NCBI RefSeq assembly: GCF_020616155.1
Contig: NZ_CP085530.1
Coordinates: 2,912,501 to 2,976,500, forward strand
DNA length: 64,000 nt
Direction of reading: 5' to 3'
Source of the DNA: Vogesella sp. XCS3
GTDB lineage: Bacteria > Pseudomonadota > Gammaproteobacteria > Burkholderiales > Chromobacteriaceae
Numbering within the stretch: the stretch's first letter is position 1; each line of letters starts with the position of its first letter. Shown here one piece after another: positions 57,958 to 64,000 of the stretch. The translations under genes and the position numbers were made by a program. The notes under the pieces are model-generated. The model had not been told where the DNA came from. It did not search any database and worked only from the letters and a program-made list of their open reading frames with translations.

Positions 57958-58533
57958 TTAAGGCGCAGTAATCGGGTCAAACAGGGTCACCACCTGGCGT
58001 ACGCCAGCGGTTTTGGCCACCACTTGCGATGCGGCTTCGCCTTCTGCATCGCTTACCAGGCCTAGCAGGTAGACCACGCCGCGCTCGGTGACGACTTTAA
58101 TGGCATTGGGCGGGTAGCCCTGGCCTTCCAGCAGGCGGGCACGTACTTTGGTGGTTAGCCAGGTATCGTTGTTTCGCTGTGCCAGCGTGGTGACGGGCGC
58201 TACCACCAGGTGGTTGTATACGCGTCGTACATTGGGGATGCCGCGTATCATCAGCTCGATATCGGCCTTCTGGGCTTCACTTTCCGCTTCGCCGGTCAGC
58301 AGTACGGCACGGTTGTAGCTGGTAGCGTTTACGTGGCTGCCGGCAAAGCGTTCGCTAAGCTGGCGCACGGCTTTCAGCTCGATACCCTGGTCTTCTACAT
58401 AGGTACCACTGGTGCGGCGATCGGTTACCACCAGCGCGCTGGCGGCCACGCCACCCGCTACCAGCGGAAAGCAGGCACTGAGGTTGGCCGCAAGCAGTGC
58501 GGCAAGGGTCAGGCTTTTCAGGCGGGGTGTCAT
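57958..58533 (-). CDS. dolP: BON-domain outer-membrane lipoprotein (DolP/YraP)
   Basis: Envelope-integrity lipoprotein of 191 residues. The signal MTPRLKSLTLAALLAANLSAC has its lipobox Cys at residue 21. Two BON domains follow (about residues 45-113 and 122-190), each with the G/V-rich NVRRVYNHL or GVRQVVTLF strand. It starts immediately after the diaA stop. An exact 12-mer lies inside it at 58481-58492, in the signal-peptide region. The block lpoA-yraN-diaA-dolP with divergent rsmI corresponds to E. coli yraLMNOP. Confidence 0.92.
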   Translation of the reverse strand: MTPRLKSLTLAALLAANLSACFPLVAGGVAASALVVTDRRTSGTYVEDQGIELKAVRQLSERFAGSHVNATSYNRAVLLTGEAESEAQKADIELMIRGIPNVRRVYNHLVVAPVTTLAQRNNDTWLTTKVRARLLEGQGYPPNAIKVVTERGVVYLLGLVSDAEGEAASQVVAKTAGVRQVVTLFDPITAP

Positions 58534-59124
58534 TCAGTCTCCTCCCAGCAGCATGTAATCGATGGCATCACACAGGGCGTGGATAACCAGCAAATGTATT
58601 TCCTGGATACGTGCGGTGCGGGTTACCGCCACGTTCAGGTGCAGATCTTCGGGTGACAGGATTTCGGCAACCTGGCCACCATCGTTGCCGGTCAGCGCAA
58701 TCACGCCCATGCCGCGCTCGTGGGCGGCATAGATGGCTTCCACAATGTTGGCCGACTGCCCGGAGCTGCTAATCACCAGTAGCAGGTCGTTATGGTGGCC
58801 TATGGCCCGTACCTGCTTGGAGTAGATCAGGTCAAACTCGTATTGGTTGCCAATGGCAGTTAGCGCCGGGCTGTCATGCGAGAGCGACAGCGCTGCCAGG
58901 CCCGGGCGTTCTTTTTCGAAATGCCCCAGCATATTGGTCACAAAGTGGTGGGCAACGGCTGCGCCCCCGCCATTGCCACAAGCCAGAATCTTGCCTTCGT
59001 TCATCAGGCTGGCCACCATTTTTTCCGCAGCCACGGCAATGGCGGGGGCCAGCTCTTCCATGACGAGCTGCTGGGTGGCAATGCTTTCGCGGAAATGTCC
59101 GCTGGCGCGATCGATCAAGTCCAT
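58534..59124 (-). CDS. diaA: DnaA initiator-associating protein DiaA / SIS-domain phosphoheptose isomerase-like
   Basis: SIS-domain protein of 196 residues, 33 bases downstream of yraN. In E. coli DiaA binds DnaA and stimulates replication initiation; GmhA, a close paralogue, isomerises sedoheptulose 7-phosphate. Core features are ILACGNGGGAAVAHHFV (about residues 46-62), LLLVISSSGQSANIVEAI and GVIALTGNDGGQVA. Context in the yra cluster favours DiaA; sequence alone does not exclude GmhA. Confidence 0.88.
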   Translation of the reverse strand: MDLIDRASGHFRESIATQQLVMEELAPAIAVAAEKMVASLMNEGKILACGNGGGAAVAHHFVTNMLGHFEKERPGLAALSLSHDSPALTAIGNQYEFDLIYSKQVRAIGHHNDLLLVISSSGQSANIVEAIYAAHERGMGVIALTGNDGGQVAEILSPEDLHLNVAVTRTARIQEIHLLVIHALCDAIDYMLLGGD

Positions 59125-59156
59125 CGTCTATCCTTTTTGCTCAGCCGGCGCTACAC

Positions 59157-59495
59157 CTAGCTGATGATGTTCTTGAGCCATAACGGCGGTGCCGTCCCTT
59201 CAAACAGCACCGCGTCAAAACGGCAGGGGCTGTTCAGGTGATGCTGGCTCAGGTAAAGGTTGGCCGCAGCCTGCAATTTGCGACATTTGGCCGCGCTGAT
59301 GCTGGCGGCGGCGCCGCCATATTGGCTGCTGCTGCGGGCGCGTACTTCTACAAACACCCGGTACTTGCCATCCTGCATGATCAGGTCTATTTCGCCAAAG
59401 CGGCAAGACCAGTTGCGTGCCAGCAAGCTCAAGCCTTGTGCCTGCAAAAAGGCACAAGCCTGGTCTTCAAAGAGATTGCCGCTGGCCCGGCTCAT
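59157..59495 (-). CDS. yraN: YraN family protein (UPF0102)
   Basis: Predicted endonuclease-like protein of unknown cellular role, 112 residues. The family motifs are clear: G-x-x-x-E-D-x-A-C-x-F-L at the start, [19 protein letters not shown] and [10 protein letters not shown], giving the D and E-x-R/K pattern of restriction-endonuclease-like folds. Its ATG overlaps the stop of lpoA (TAATG). An exact 12-mer lies at 59257-59268. Confidence 0.92.
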   Translation of the reverse strand: MSRASGNLFEDQACAFLQAQGLSLLARNWSCRFGEIDLIMQDGKYRVFVEVRARSSSQYGGAAASISAAKCRKLQAAANLYLSQHHLNSPCRFDAVLFEGTAPPLWLKNIIS

Positions 59496-60622
59496 TACTG
59501 GGCGCCAATCACGCTGCCGGGCAGATCACGCTGTACTACCCAGCCCTTGCCGATGCGCAGGTCGCCACTTACCCCGCCCAGGCGAATCTGGCTGGGGTTT
59601 TTACTGCTGGCCAGGGCGGCACCCAGGCGGTAGGCGTCGACACCCAGGGCGTACAAGCGCTCGGTCGCCTTGTTCAGCGGGTTGGCCGGGCGTGCAATCA
59701 GCCGTGTTTCGGGGTGGTTGGGTATCAGCAGCCAGGGCATGTCAATCAAGCGCAGGCCGGTCAGTGCAGAGCCTGGATTACGCACATTGGCCAGCGACGT
59801 AGCGTAGGCCGGCAGCGCGGGGTTCAGCAGCGCGCGCGTCGCTTCGGTTTCTTTGGTGTCCAGCGCCAGGAAAACTGCGTCGGCAATGCGCAGCTCGATA
59901 TCCAGTTGGTCTGTTGTCAGTGCGGAAACATTCAATTCACGCGCAGATTTGCCGGTACGGTTGCGCCATTCTTCGGCAAACGCCTGGCGCAGCCGCTGGG
60001 ATAAGCTGTCGTTATCAAACAGGATCAGCGGCTGCTGGCTGCCATCATCGCGCATCATGCGGGCAATCTGCTGTGCCTCGGTTTCAATCGTTACCGATAG
60101 GCTCCACACTTTGCTGCCTGTTGGCGGGGCTTTGTCCAGTGCATTCAAGACCAGAGTGGGCAGTTTGCTGTTGGCCGCTAACTTGGCAGCGCCCTGGCGG
60201 GTCAGCGGGCCCACAATGAATGTCGCGCCATTGGCCACCAGCTGCTGGTAAGCCGCGGAGGTGTCGCTTTCGTCGCGCAGCGCCACAAAGCTGGTTTCCA
60301 CACTGCCATCTGCGGCCGCTGCAGCATCAAAGCCGGCCTTGACTACCTGGGCAGCTTCGCCCAGCTGGCTGGATTCCACAGGGAGCATCAAGCCCAGATG
60401 CACGCCCCTGGTTTTGCCGGGTAATTTGGCGGGAACCGGTGCAGGGTTGGCCGCAGCTGGCGTGGCAGGGGCCATGTTGCCCTTGGCCGTGGCAGGCTGC
60501 AGTGAAACCTGATTTTGTTGAAGTATGTAGCCCGGGGATTGTGCAATCGCTACACTTGCCGCCAACAAGACGGCAGAGCCGGATAACCATGGAGCCAAAA
60601 CGTGCAGACAGCGCTTGATCAC
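59495..60622 (-). CDS. lpoA: LpoA/YraM-like periplasmic protein
   Basis: 375-residue exported protein resembling the C-terminal periplasmic-binding domain of LpoA, the activator of penicillin-binding protein 1A. A signal peptide spans about 1-27 (cleavage after AIA). Unlike E. coli LpoA it has no lipobox Cys and lacks the N-terminal TPR domain, so it is probably soluble and its activator role is uncertain. After a Pro/Ala-rich linker, the two-lobe fold begins at [17 protein letters not shown] and continues with [17 protein letters not shown] and [15 protein letters not shown]. It is first in the minus-strand unit. Confidence 0.82.
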   Translation of the reverse strand: MIKRCLHVLAPWLSGSAVLLAASVAIAQSPGYILQQNQVSLQPATAKGNMAPATPAAANPAPVPAKLPGKTRGVHLGLMLPVESSQLGEAAQVVKAGFDAAAAADGSVETSFVALRDESDTSAAYQQLVANGATFIVGPLTRQGAAKLAANSKLPTLVLNALDKAPPTGSKVWSLSVTIETEAQQIARMMRDDGSQQPLILFDNDSLSQRLRQAFAEEWRNRTGKSARELNVSALTTDQLDIELRIADAVFLALDTKETEATRALLNPALPAYATSLANVRNPGSALTGLRLIDMPWLLIPNHPETRLIARPANPLNKATERLYALGVDAYRLGAALASSKNPSQIRLGGVSGDLRIGKGWVVQRDLPGSVIGAQ

Positions 60623-60625
60623 TTG

Positions 60626-61498
60626 ATGAATTCTGCTCGGGAAACATTTGTCGAAAGGGCATTATATGTGGTGGCAACGCCCATTGGAAATTTGGCTGAT
60701 GTGACTGTGCGCGCCATCGCCAGCTTCCATGCTGCCGATATCGTGCTGGCAGAAGATACCCGTGTGACCGGCAGCCTGCTTAGCGCCTATGGCATCAGTA
60801 AAAAGCTGGTCAGCCTGCGCGAGCATAACGAGCGCGATATGGCGACGAGTGTGATTCGCTGGCTGGAAGAGGGCAAAATCGTCGTGCAGGTGTCCGATGC
60901 CGGCACGCCGGGTATTTCCGACCCCGGTGCGCGCCTGGCCGAAGCCGTGTGGGCTGCCGGCCTGCGCGTGGTGCCTATTGTTGGCGCGTCCGCAGTGGTG
61001 GGCGCCATGTCTGCCAGTGGCCTGGAAACGGCACGATTCCTGTTTCATGGGTTCTTGCCGCCCAAACAGGGGGCACGCTGCAAAACCCTGCAGCAGTGGG
61101 CGCAAGCCGACTATGCCGTGGTGTGCTACGAGGCGCCGCACCGCATTCTGGATTGCGTAGAAGACATTGTCGCCACGCTGGGGCCGGACCGCCAGCTGGT
61201 ACTGGCACGCGAGCTGACCAAAACCTTCGAGACCTTCCTGCGCCTGCCTGCCGGCCAACTGCTGGAGCGCATTCGTAGTGACAGCAACCAGCAACGTGGT
61301 GAGTGCGTGCTGATTATTGATGCGGCTCCGCAGCTAGCACCCGGCGATGAGGAATTACCCGCTGCCGCCATGTCCCTGCTGGCCGAGTTGGCCGCAATAC
61401 TCCCCACCAAGCAGGCCGCCGGTATCGTGGCTGCCCACTACGATCTGAACAAAAAGCTGCTGTATGACTGCGCGCTGAAGCTCAAAAGCGCAGAGTGA
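60626..61498 (+). CDS. rsmI: 16S rRNA (cytidine-1402-2'-O)-methyltransferase RsmI
   Basis: SAM-dependent enzyme methylating the ribose of C1402 in 16S r[17 protein letters not shown] opens the tetrapyrrole-methylase-like fold; [29 protein letters not shown] and [18 protein letters not shown] are family signatures. ATG 60626 gives 290 residues; GTG 60602 would add eight residues and overlap divergent lpoA. With ATG 60626 only three bases separate the two start codons. An inner 10-mer GTTGGCCGCA lies at 61387-61396. Confidence 0.94.
   Translation: MNSARETFVERALYVVATPIGNLADVTVRAIASFHAADIVLAEDTRVTGSLLSAYGISKKLVSLREHNERDMATSVIRWLEEGKIVVQVSDAGTPGISDPGARLAEAVWAAGLRVVPIVGASAVVGAMSASGLETARFLFHGFLPPKQGARCKTLQQWAQADYAVVCYEAPHRILDCVEDIVATLGPDRQLVLARELTKTFETFLRLPAGQLLERIRSDSNQQRGECVLIIDAAPQLAPGDEELPAAAMSLLAELAAILPTKQAAGIVAAHYDLNKKLLYDCALKLKSAE
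60661..60689 (-). promoter_or_regulatory. possible lpoA promoter inside rsmI
   Basis: On the minus strand TTCCAA (60689-60684), a 17-base spacer and TATAAT (60666-60661), about 40 bases upstream of the lpoA ATG. The -10 is perfect and the -35 weak. Confidence 0.45.
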
Positions 61499-61500
61499 TA

Positions 61501-61529
61501 TTTACAAGCGACTAAGGCGCGTCTATACT
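61501..61529 (+). promoter_or_regulatory. promoter of the tRNA-Leu gene
   Basis: TTTACA (61501-61506), 17-base spacer, TATACT (61524-61529), 19 bases before the tRNA. Confidence 0.7.
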
Positions 61530-61548
61530 GCGTTCCTCTGATTTTCTC

Positions 61549-61633
61549 GCCCGGGTGGCGAAATTGGTAGACGCAGGGGACTCAAAATCCCCCGCCGCAA
61601 GGTGTGCCGGTTCGAGTCCGGCCCCGGGCACCA
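61549..61633 (+). tRNA. tRNA-Leu (anticodon CAA)
   Basis: 85 bases with encoded CCA. The acceptor arms GCCCGGG (61549-61555) and CCCGGGC (61623-61629) pair perfectly. The anticodon stem GGGGA/TCCCC encloses CTCAAAA, giving anticodon CAA for UUG codons. The variable arm is long, as in type II tRNAs, and the T arm GGTTCGAGTCC is canonical. Confidence 0.95.
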
Positions 61634-61666
61634 CGAGAAAGTCCAGCAACATCCCAAGCAGTCCAT

Positions 61667-61701
61667 AAAACCCGCACAGCACAAGGCTCTGCGGGTTTTT
61701 T
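61667..61701 (+). terminator. terminator after tRNA-Leu
   Basis: AAACCCGCA and TGCGGGTTT arms (61668-61676 and 61690-61698) followed by further T residues. Confidence 0.8.
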
Positions 61702-61770
61702 GTTGTCCTGTAACGTCCAGCAGCATCCAGCTACATCCAGCCTTTTTGTGTATAGATTTGTGTGTGCTAC

Positions 61771-62806
61771 GGCTTTGTTGCACAAATCAGCCGTAGGTCG
61801 AACTACCCCAATCCCCAGACGGATTTATCCCATACGGACCGTTTGCGGCGTGCCCAGTGCTGTGAAGCGATTCAGAATCGCTGCACAGATTTGAAGCTCC
61901 GCTACTTGCCGGTCAAAGTCCCGTGACTTAACCCGATCTGCCAGCAATTTGAAACTGTGCATCTTCGTTTCGACCAAGCTGCGGCGATGGTAGCCACTCC
62001 ACTTTTTCCAGAGCGCGCGCCCCAGATACTTCACCGCTCGTAGCGACTCATTGCGAGCCTGATTGCCCCGTAAATTCCCTTTCCAGAATTGGCCATTTCG
62101 ACGTGGGGGAATGATGGCTGCCGCCCCACGCTCTGCAATCGCTGCGTAACATAGGCGTGTGTCGTACGCCCCATCCGTGGTGACGGTTACCAGTCCCTCT
62201 CCCGCCGGAATTTGCGATAGCAGCTCTGGCAGCATCGTGGCATCTCCAGTGCGATTGTCGGTCACTTCCATTGCCCGGATTTCCAGCGTTTGCGCATCTA
62301 TGCCCAGATGCAGCTTGCGCCATTGGCGGCGGTAATCAGCGCCATGCTTTTTCACCTTCCACTCGCCTTCACCCATCATCTTGATGCCGGTGCTATCCAC
62401 CAAGAGATGCAGACAACCTTGCTTTTTCTGTACCGGGATGCGGACTTGCAGGTCTTTCTGGCGGCGGGAAAGCGTGCTGAAGTCGGGGACGGCCCAGTCA
62501 AGGCCAGCCAGGCGCAACATACTTTCGACCATACCTGTGGCTTGCCGTAGCGCCAGGCCAAAGAGGCATTTGATGGTGAGACAGAACTGGATGGCAGAAT
62601 TAGAAAAAGTTAGCTGCCGTCCCCGCCTGCCGGTAGCTGGTGCCAACCAGTTCATGCCTTTGTCGAGCCAGAGAAGGAGCTGCCCTCGTTGCTTGAGGGA
62701 CTGGTTGTATGACTGCCAGTTGATGGTTTGGTACTTGGGCGGAAGGGGCTTGCTCATGCGGTCATTCTACCGGACGGACGCAAGCACTGATTTGTGCAAC
62801 AAAGCC
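61771..62806 (-). mobile_element. IS5-family insertion sequence (IS903-like group)
   Basis: 1036 bases bounded by perfect 20-base inverted repeats, GGCTTTGTTGCACAAATCAG at 61771-61790 and its complement at 62787-62806. The GGCTTTGTTG terminus is the kind found in the IS903 group of IS5. The flanking nine bases (GTGTGCTAC on the left, CACGGCCTT on the right) do not match, so no target duplication is visible. Confidence 0.9.
61825..62757 (-). CDS. IS5-family DDE transposase
   Basis: 310-residue transposase, apparently intact. The DDE triad is in LLVDSTGIK (D about 118), VTTDGAYDT (D about 193) and the YHRRSLVETKMHSFK segment (E about 263), the last being the Y-x2-R-x3-E-x6-K signature of this family. 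The N-terminal region (residues 1-100) is the DUF772-like DNA-binding part. It fills the element, leaving 30-base ends that include the inverted repeats. Confidence 0.93.
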   Translation of the reverse strand: MSKPLPPKYQTINWQSYNQSLKQRGQLLLWLDKGMNWLAPATGRRGRQLTFSNSAIQFCLTIKCLFGLALRQATGMVESMLRLAGLDWAVPDFSTLSRRQKDLQVRIPVQKKQGCLHLLVDSTGIKMMGEGEWKVKKHGADYRRQWRKLHLGIDAQTLEIRAMEVTDNRTGDATMLPELLSQIPAGEGLVTVTTDGAYDTRLCYAAIAERGAAAIIPPRRNGQFWKGNLRGNQARNESLRAVKYLGRALWKKWSGYHRRSLVETKMHSFKLLADRVKSRDFDRQVAELQICAAILNRFTALGTPQTVRMG

Positions 62807-63044
62807 CACGGCCTTTCAAATGATCTGTGAACCTAAATAGCCTTTTGACATTTTATTGATATTTGTGAATTTCAAATGGGTATTTTTACATTTTTGTTTC
62901 ATTTAATAGTTTAGATAAAATTATGCAAAAACAAAGAGATATCTGCTGGGAAAATTATCGATATCGGGATGGAAAAACGGATGCGTGGTCTACACTATTA
63001 ACTGTTTAGCTTATACTCCGTCGCCCCATATTTATTGCACGCTT
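62807..63044. other. AT-rich gap between the insertion sequence and the TatD gene
   Basis: About 240 bases, much poorer in GC than the rest of the window, especially 62820-62985. TTGACA at 62845-62850 lacks a well-spaced -10. No gene, tRNA or clear hairpin was found. Confidence 0.6.
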
Positions 63045-63818
63045 ATGCCACTTATTGATACCCACTTGCATTTTGATGCGCCTGAGTTTGCTGCAGATGT
63101 GGCGCAGTGCTGGGCGCGTGCCAAGGCGGCCGGTGTCGTGCACGCGATAGTGCCTGCGGTGTCGGTGAGTACTTTTGATCGCGCTATCGCGGTGGCTAAC
63201 CAGTTTGGCATGGATGTCGCACTAGGTTTGCACCCGCTTTATCTGGATCAGCACGAGGATGAGCATCTTGCGGTGCTGGAGCAGTATCTGTTGCAGGGTA
63301 AGGCTGTGGCTGTTGGCGAGTGTGGGCTGGACTTTTATGTGCCTGGGCTGGACCCAGCACGGCAGGAGGCGTTACTGCTTGCCCAGCTGACGCTGGCACG
63401 ACGTTTTGACTTGCCGGTAATTCTGCATGTGCGCCGTTCACAAGATCGTGTTTTGAAGTGCTTACGCCAAGTGCGGGTGCGCGGAGGGCTGGCGCACGCA
63501 TTTAACGGCAGCCTCCAGCAAGCCGAAGCTTTTATAGATTTGGGCTTCTGCCTGGGTTTTGGCGGGGCGATGACATATCAAGGGTCGCAGCGCATCCGGC
63601 GTTTGGCTGCTACCTTGCCGCTTTCCGCTCTGGTATTGGAAACAGATGGCCCGGACATGGCGCCAGAGTGGGGGCAAGGCCAGCCGAATGGCCCGGAGAA
63701 TTTGCCCCGTATTGCTGCGGTATTGGCGGAATTGCGTGGTTTGCCGCTAGAGGCCGTGGCGCAGGCTACATATCAGAATGCTTGCAAGGCAGTGCCTGGG
63801 TTATGCCCAGGCAGGTGA
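63045..63818 (+). CDS. TatD-family metal-dependent hydrolase
   Basis: A 257-residue TIM-barrel hydrolase related to TatD DNase. Metal ligands are in place: DTHLHF (H-x-H, residues 5-9), VGECGLDF (E about 96), PVILHVRRS (H about 132), GLAHAFNGS (H about 155) and the Asp of VLETDGPDM (about 206). TatD enzymes are 3'-5' exonucleases; the substrate of this paralogue is open. ATG 63045 (MPLIDTHLHFD) is chosen on family grounds; the frame is open from 62985 and no strong ribosome-binding site is seen. Confidence 0.9.
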   Translation: MPLIDTHLHFDAPEFAADVAQCWARAKAAGVVHAIVPAVSVSTFDRAIAVANQFGMDVALGLHPLYLDQHEDEHLAVLEQYLLQGKAVAVGECGLDFYVPGLDPARQEALLLAQLTLARRFDLPVILHVRRSQDRVLKCLRQVRVRGGLAHAFNGSLQQAEAFIDLGFCLGFGGAMTYQGSQRIRRLAATLPLSALVLETDGPDMAPEWGQGQPNGPENLPRIAAVLAELRGLPLEAVAQATYQNACKAVPGLCPGR

Positions 63819-63853
63819 TGCGGCTGTTCATGAATGTGAAGAAGGAGAAGGCA

Positions 63854-64000
63854 ATGTTGAAAAATATCACCGTAACAGCGCGCATTAGTTTGGGTTTCGC
63901 GTTTATGTTGCTGGTCTTGCTATTGATTGTGGGCAGCAGTTTGCTGGCGCTGGGGCGTGCAGGTAGCAGCCTGGATGATTTGGTCAATCGCAGCCTGGCT
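63854..64000 (+). CDS. methyl-accepting chemotaxis protein, N-terminal fragment (runs off window)
   Basis: First 49 codons only. AAGGAG (63842-63847) precedes the ATG by six bases. The product starts MLKNITVTARISLGFAFMLL and continues with a transmembrane helix of V, L and I, then a helical stretch (LGRAGSSLDDLVNRSLA), the usual beginning of a chemoreceptor with a four-helix-bundle sensor. The signalling domain lies outside the window, so another membrane sensor is possible. Confidence 0.7.
   Translation, partial: MLKNITVTARISLGFAFMLLVLLLIVGSSLLALGRAGSSLDDLVNRSLA

Noticed and set aside
61762-62815. A nine-base target duplication for the insertion sequence.
   Set aside because: GTGTGCTAC on the left and CACGGCCTT on the right do not match, and shifting by a few bases does not help.

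Overview
The window is a GC-rich chromosomal segment of a betaproteobacterium, most likely of the order Neisseriales outside the Neisseria group (Chromobacterium/Vogesella/Aquitalea-like). This rests on the ilvI-ilvH-ilvC-pssA-leuA neighbourhood, a short-form hisG in a long his operon running into hinT-tatABC, the lpoA-yraN-diaA-dolP block divergent from rsmI, and gene order in general. No database search was possible, so the genus is inference.

Layout. 1-2.9 kb: end of ilvI, then ilvH, ilvC and pssA. 2.9-6.9 kb: an iron cassette (AraC regulator, divergent Fur-box-preceded esterase, TonB-dependent receptor) placed between pssA and leuA. 7.1-8.9 kb: leuA with an unusual N-terminal helix-turn-helix extension. 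9.1-11.3 kb: a small membrane protein whose start codons lie in a pentanucleotide repeat, a lipoprotein, and bioD. 11.5-13.6 kb: cytochrome oxidase assembly factors (Cox11, a tiny membrane protein, SURF1-like, Sco) without the oxidase itself. 13.6-24.4 kb: a YcgR-type PilZ protein, then hisG-hisD-(periplasmic binding protein)-hisC-hisB-hisH-hisA-hisF-hisI-hisE, hinT, tatABC and a DUF2069-like protein. 24.6-57.9 kb: a biofilm/adhesion island with a LapB/LapC-type type I secretion pair, a LuxR-type regulator, two LapA-like giant adhesins (2456 and 6683 residues) and an EAL phosphodiesterase. 58-61.5 kb: dolP, diaA, yraN and lpoA on the minus strand, divergent from rsmI. 61.5-64 kb: tRNA-Leu(CAA), an IS5-family insertion sequence, an AT-rich gap, a TatD-family hydrolase and the start of a chemotaxis receptor.

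How the genes work together. Branched-chain amino-acid synthesis (ilv, leuA) and the complete run from hisG to hisE are core metabolism. In the adhesion island, the ABC transporter and membrane-fusion protein should export both adhesins. Each adhesin has a LapA-like N-terminal retention module with a TAAG motif, the kind of site cut by the periplasmic protease LapG, and a C-terminal RTX/type I secretion signal. The EAL protein and the upstream YcgR homologue add a c-di-GMP theme, but lapD and lapG are not in this window.

The most unusual signals are: a 12-mer, AGGTTGGCCGCA, dispersed on both strands far above chance and concentrated between his genes, which looks like an undescribed DNA-uptake-type sequence; the HTH-LeuA fusion with matching half-sites at its promoter; the GATGG repeat at a start codon; a hairpin that pairs the ribosome-binding region of the first adhesin; an 18/20 shared motif upstream of both adhesins; and a tandem array of 36 Calx-beta-like domains.
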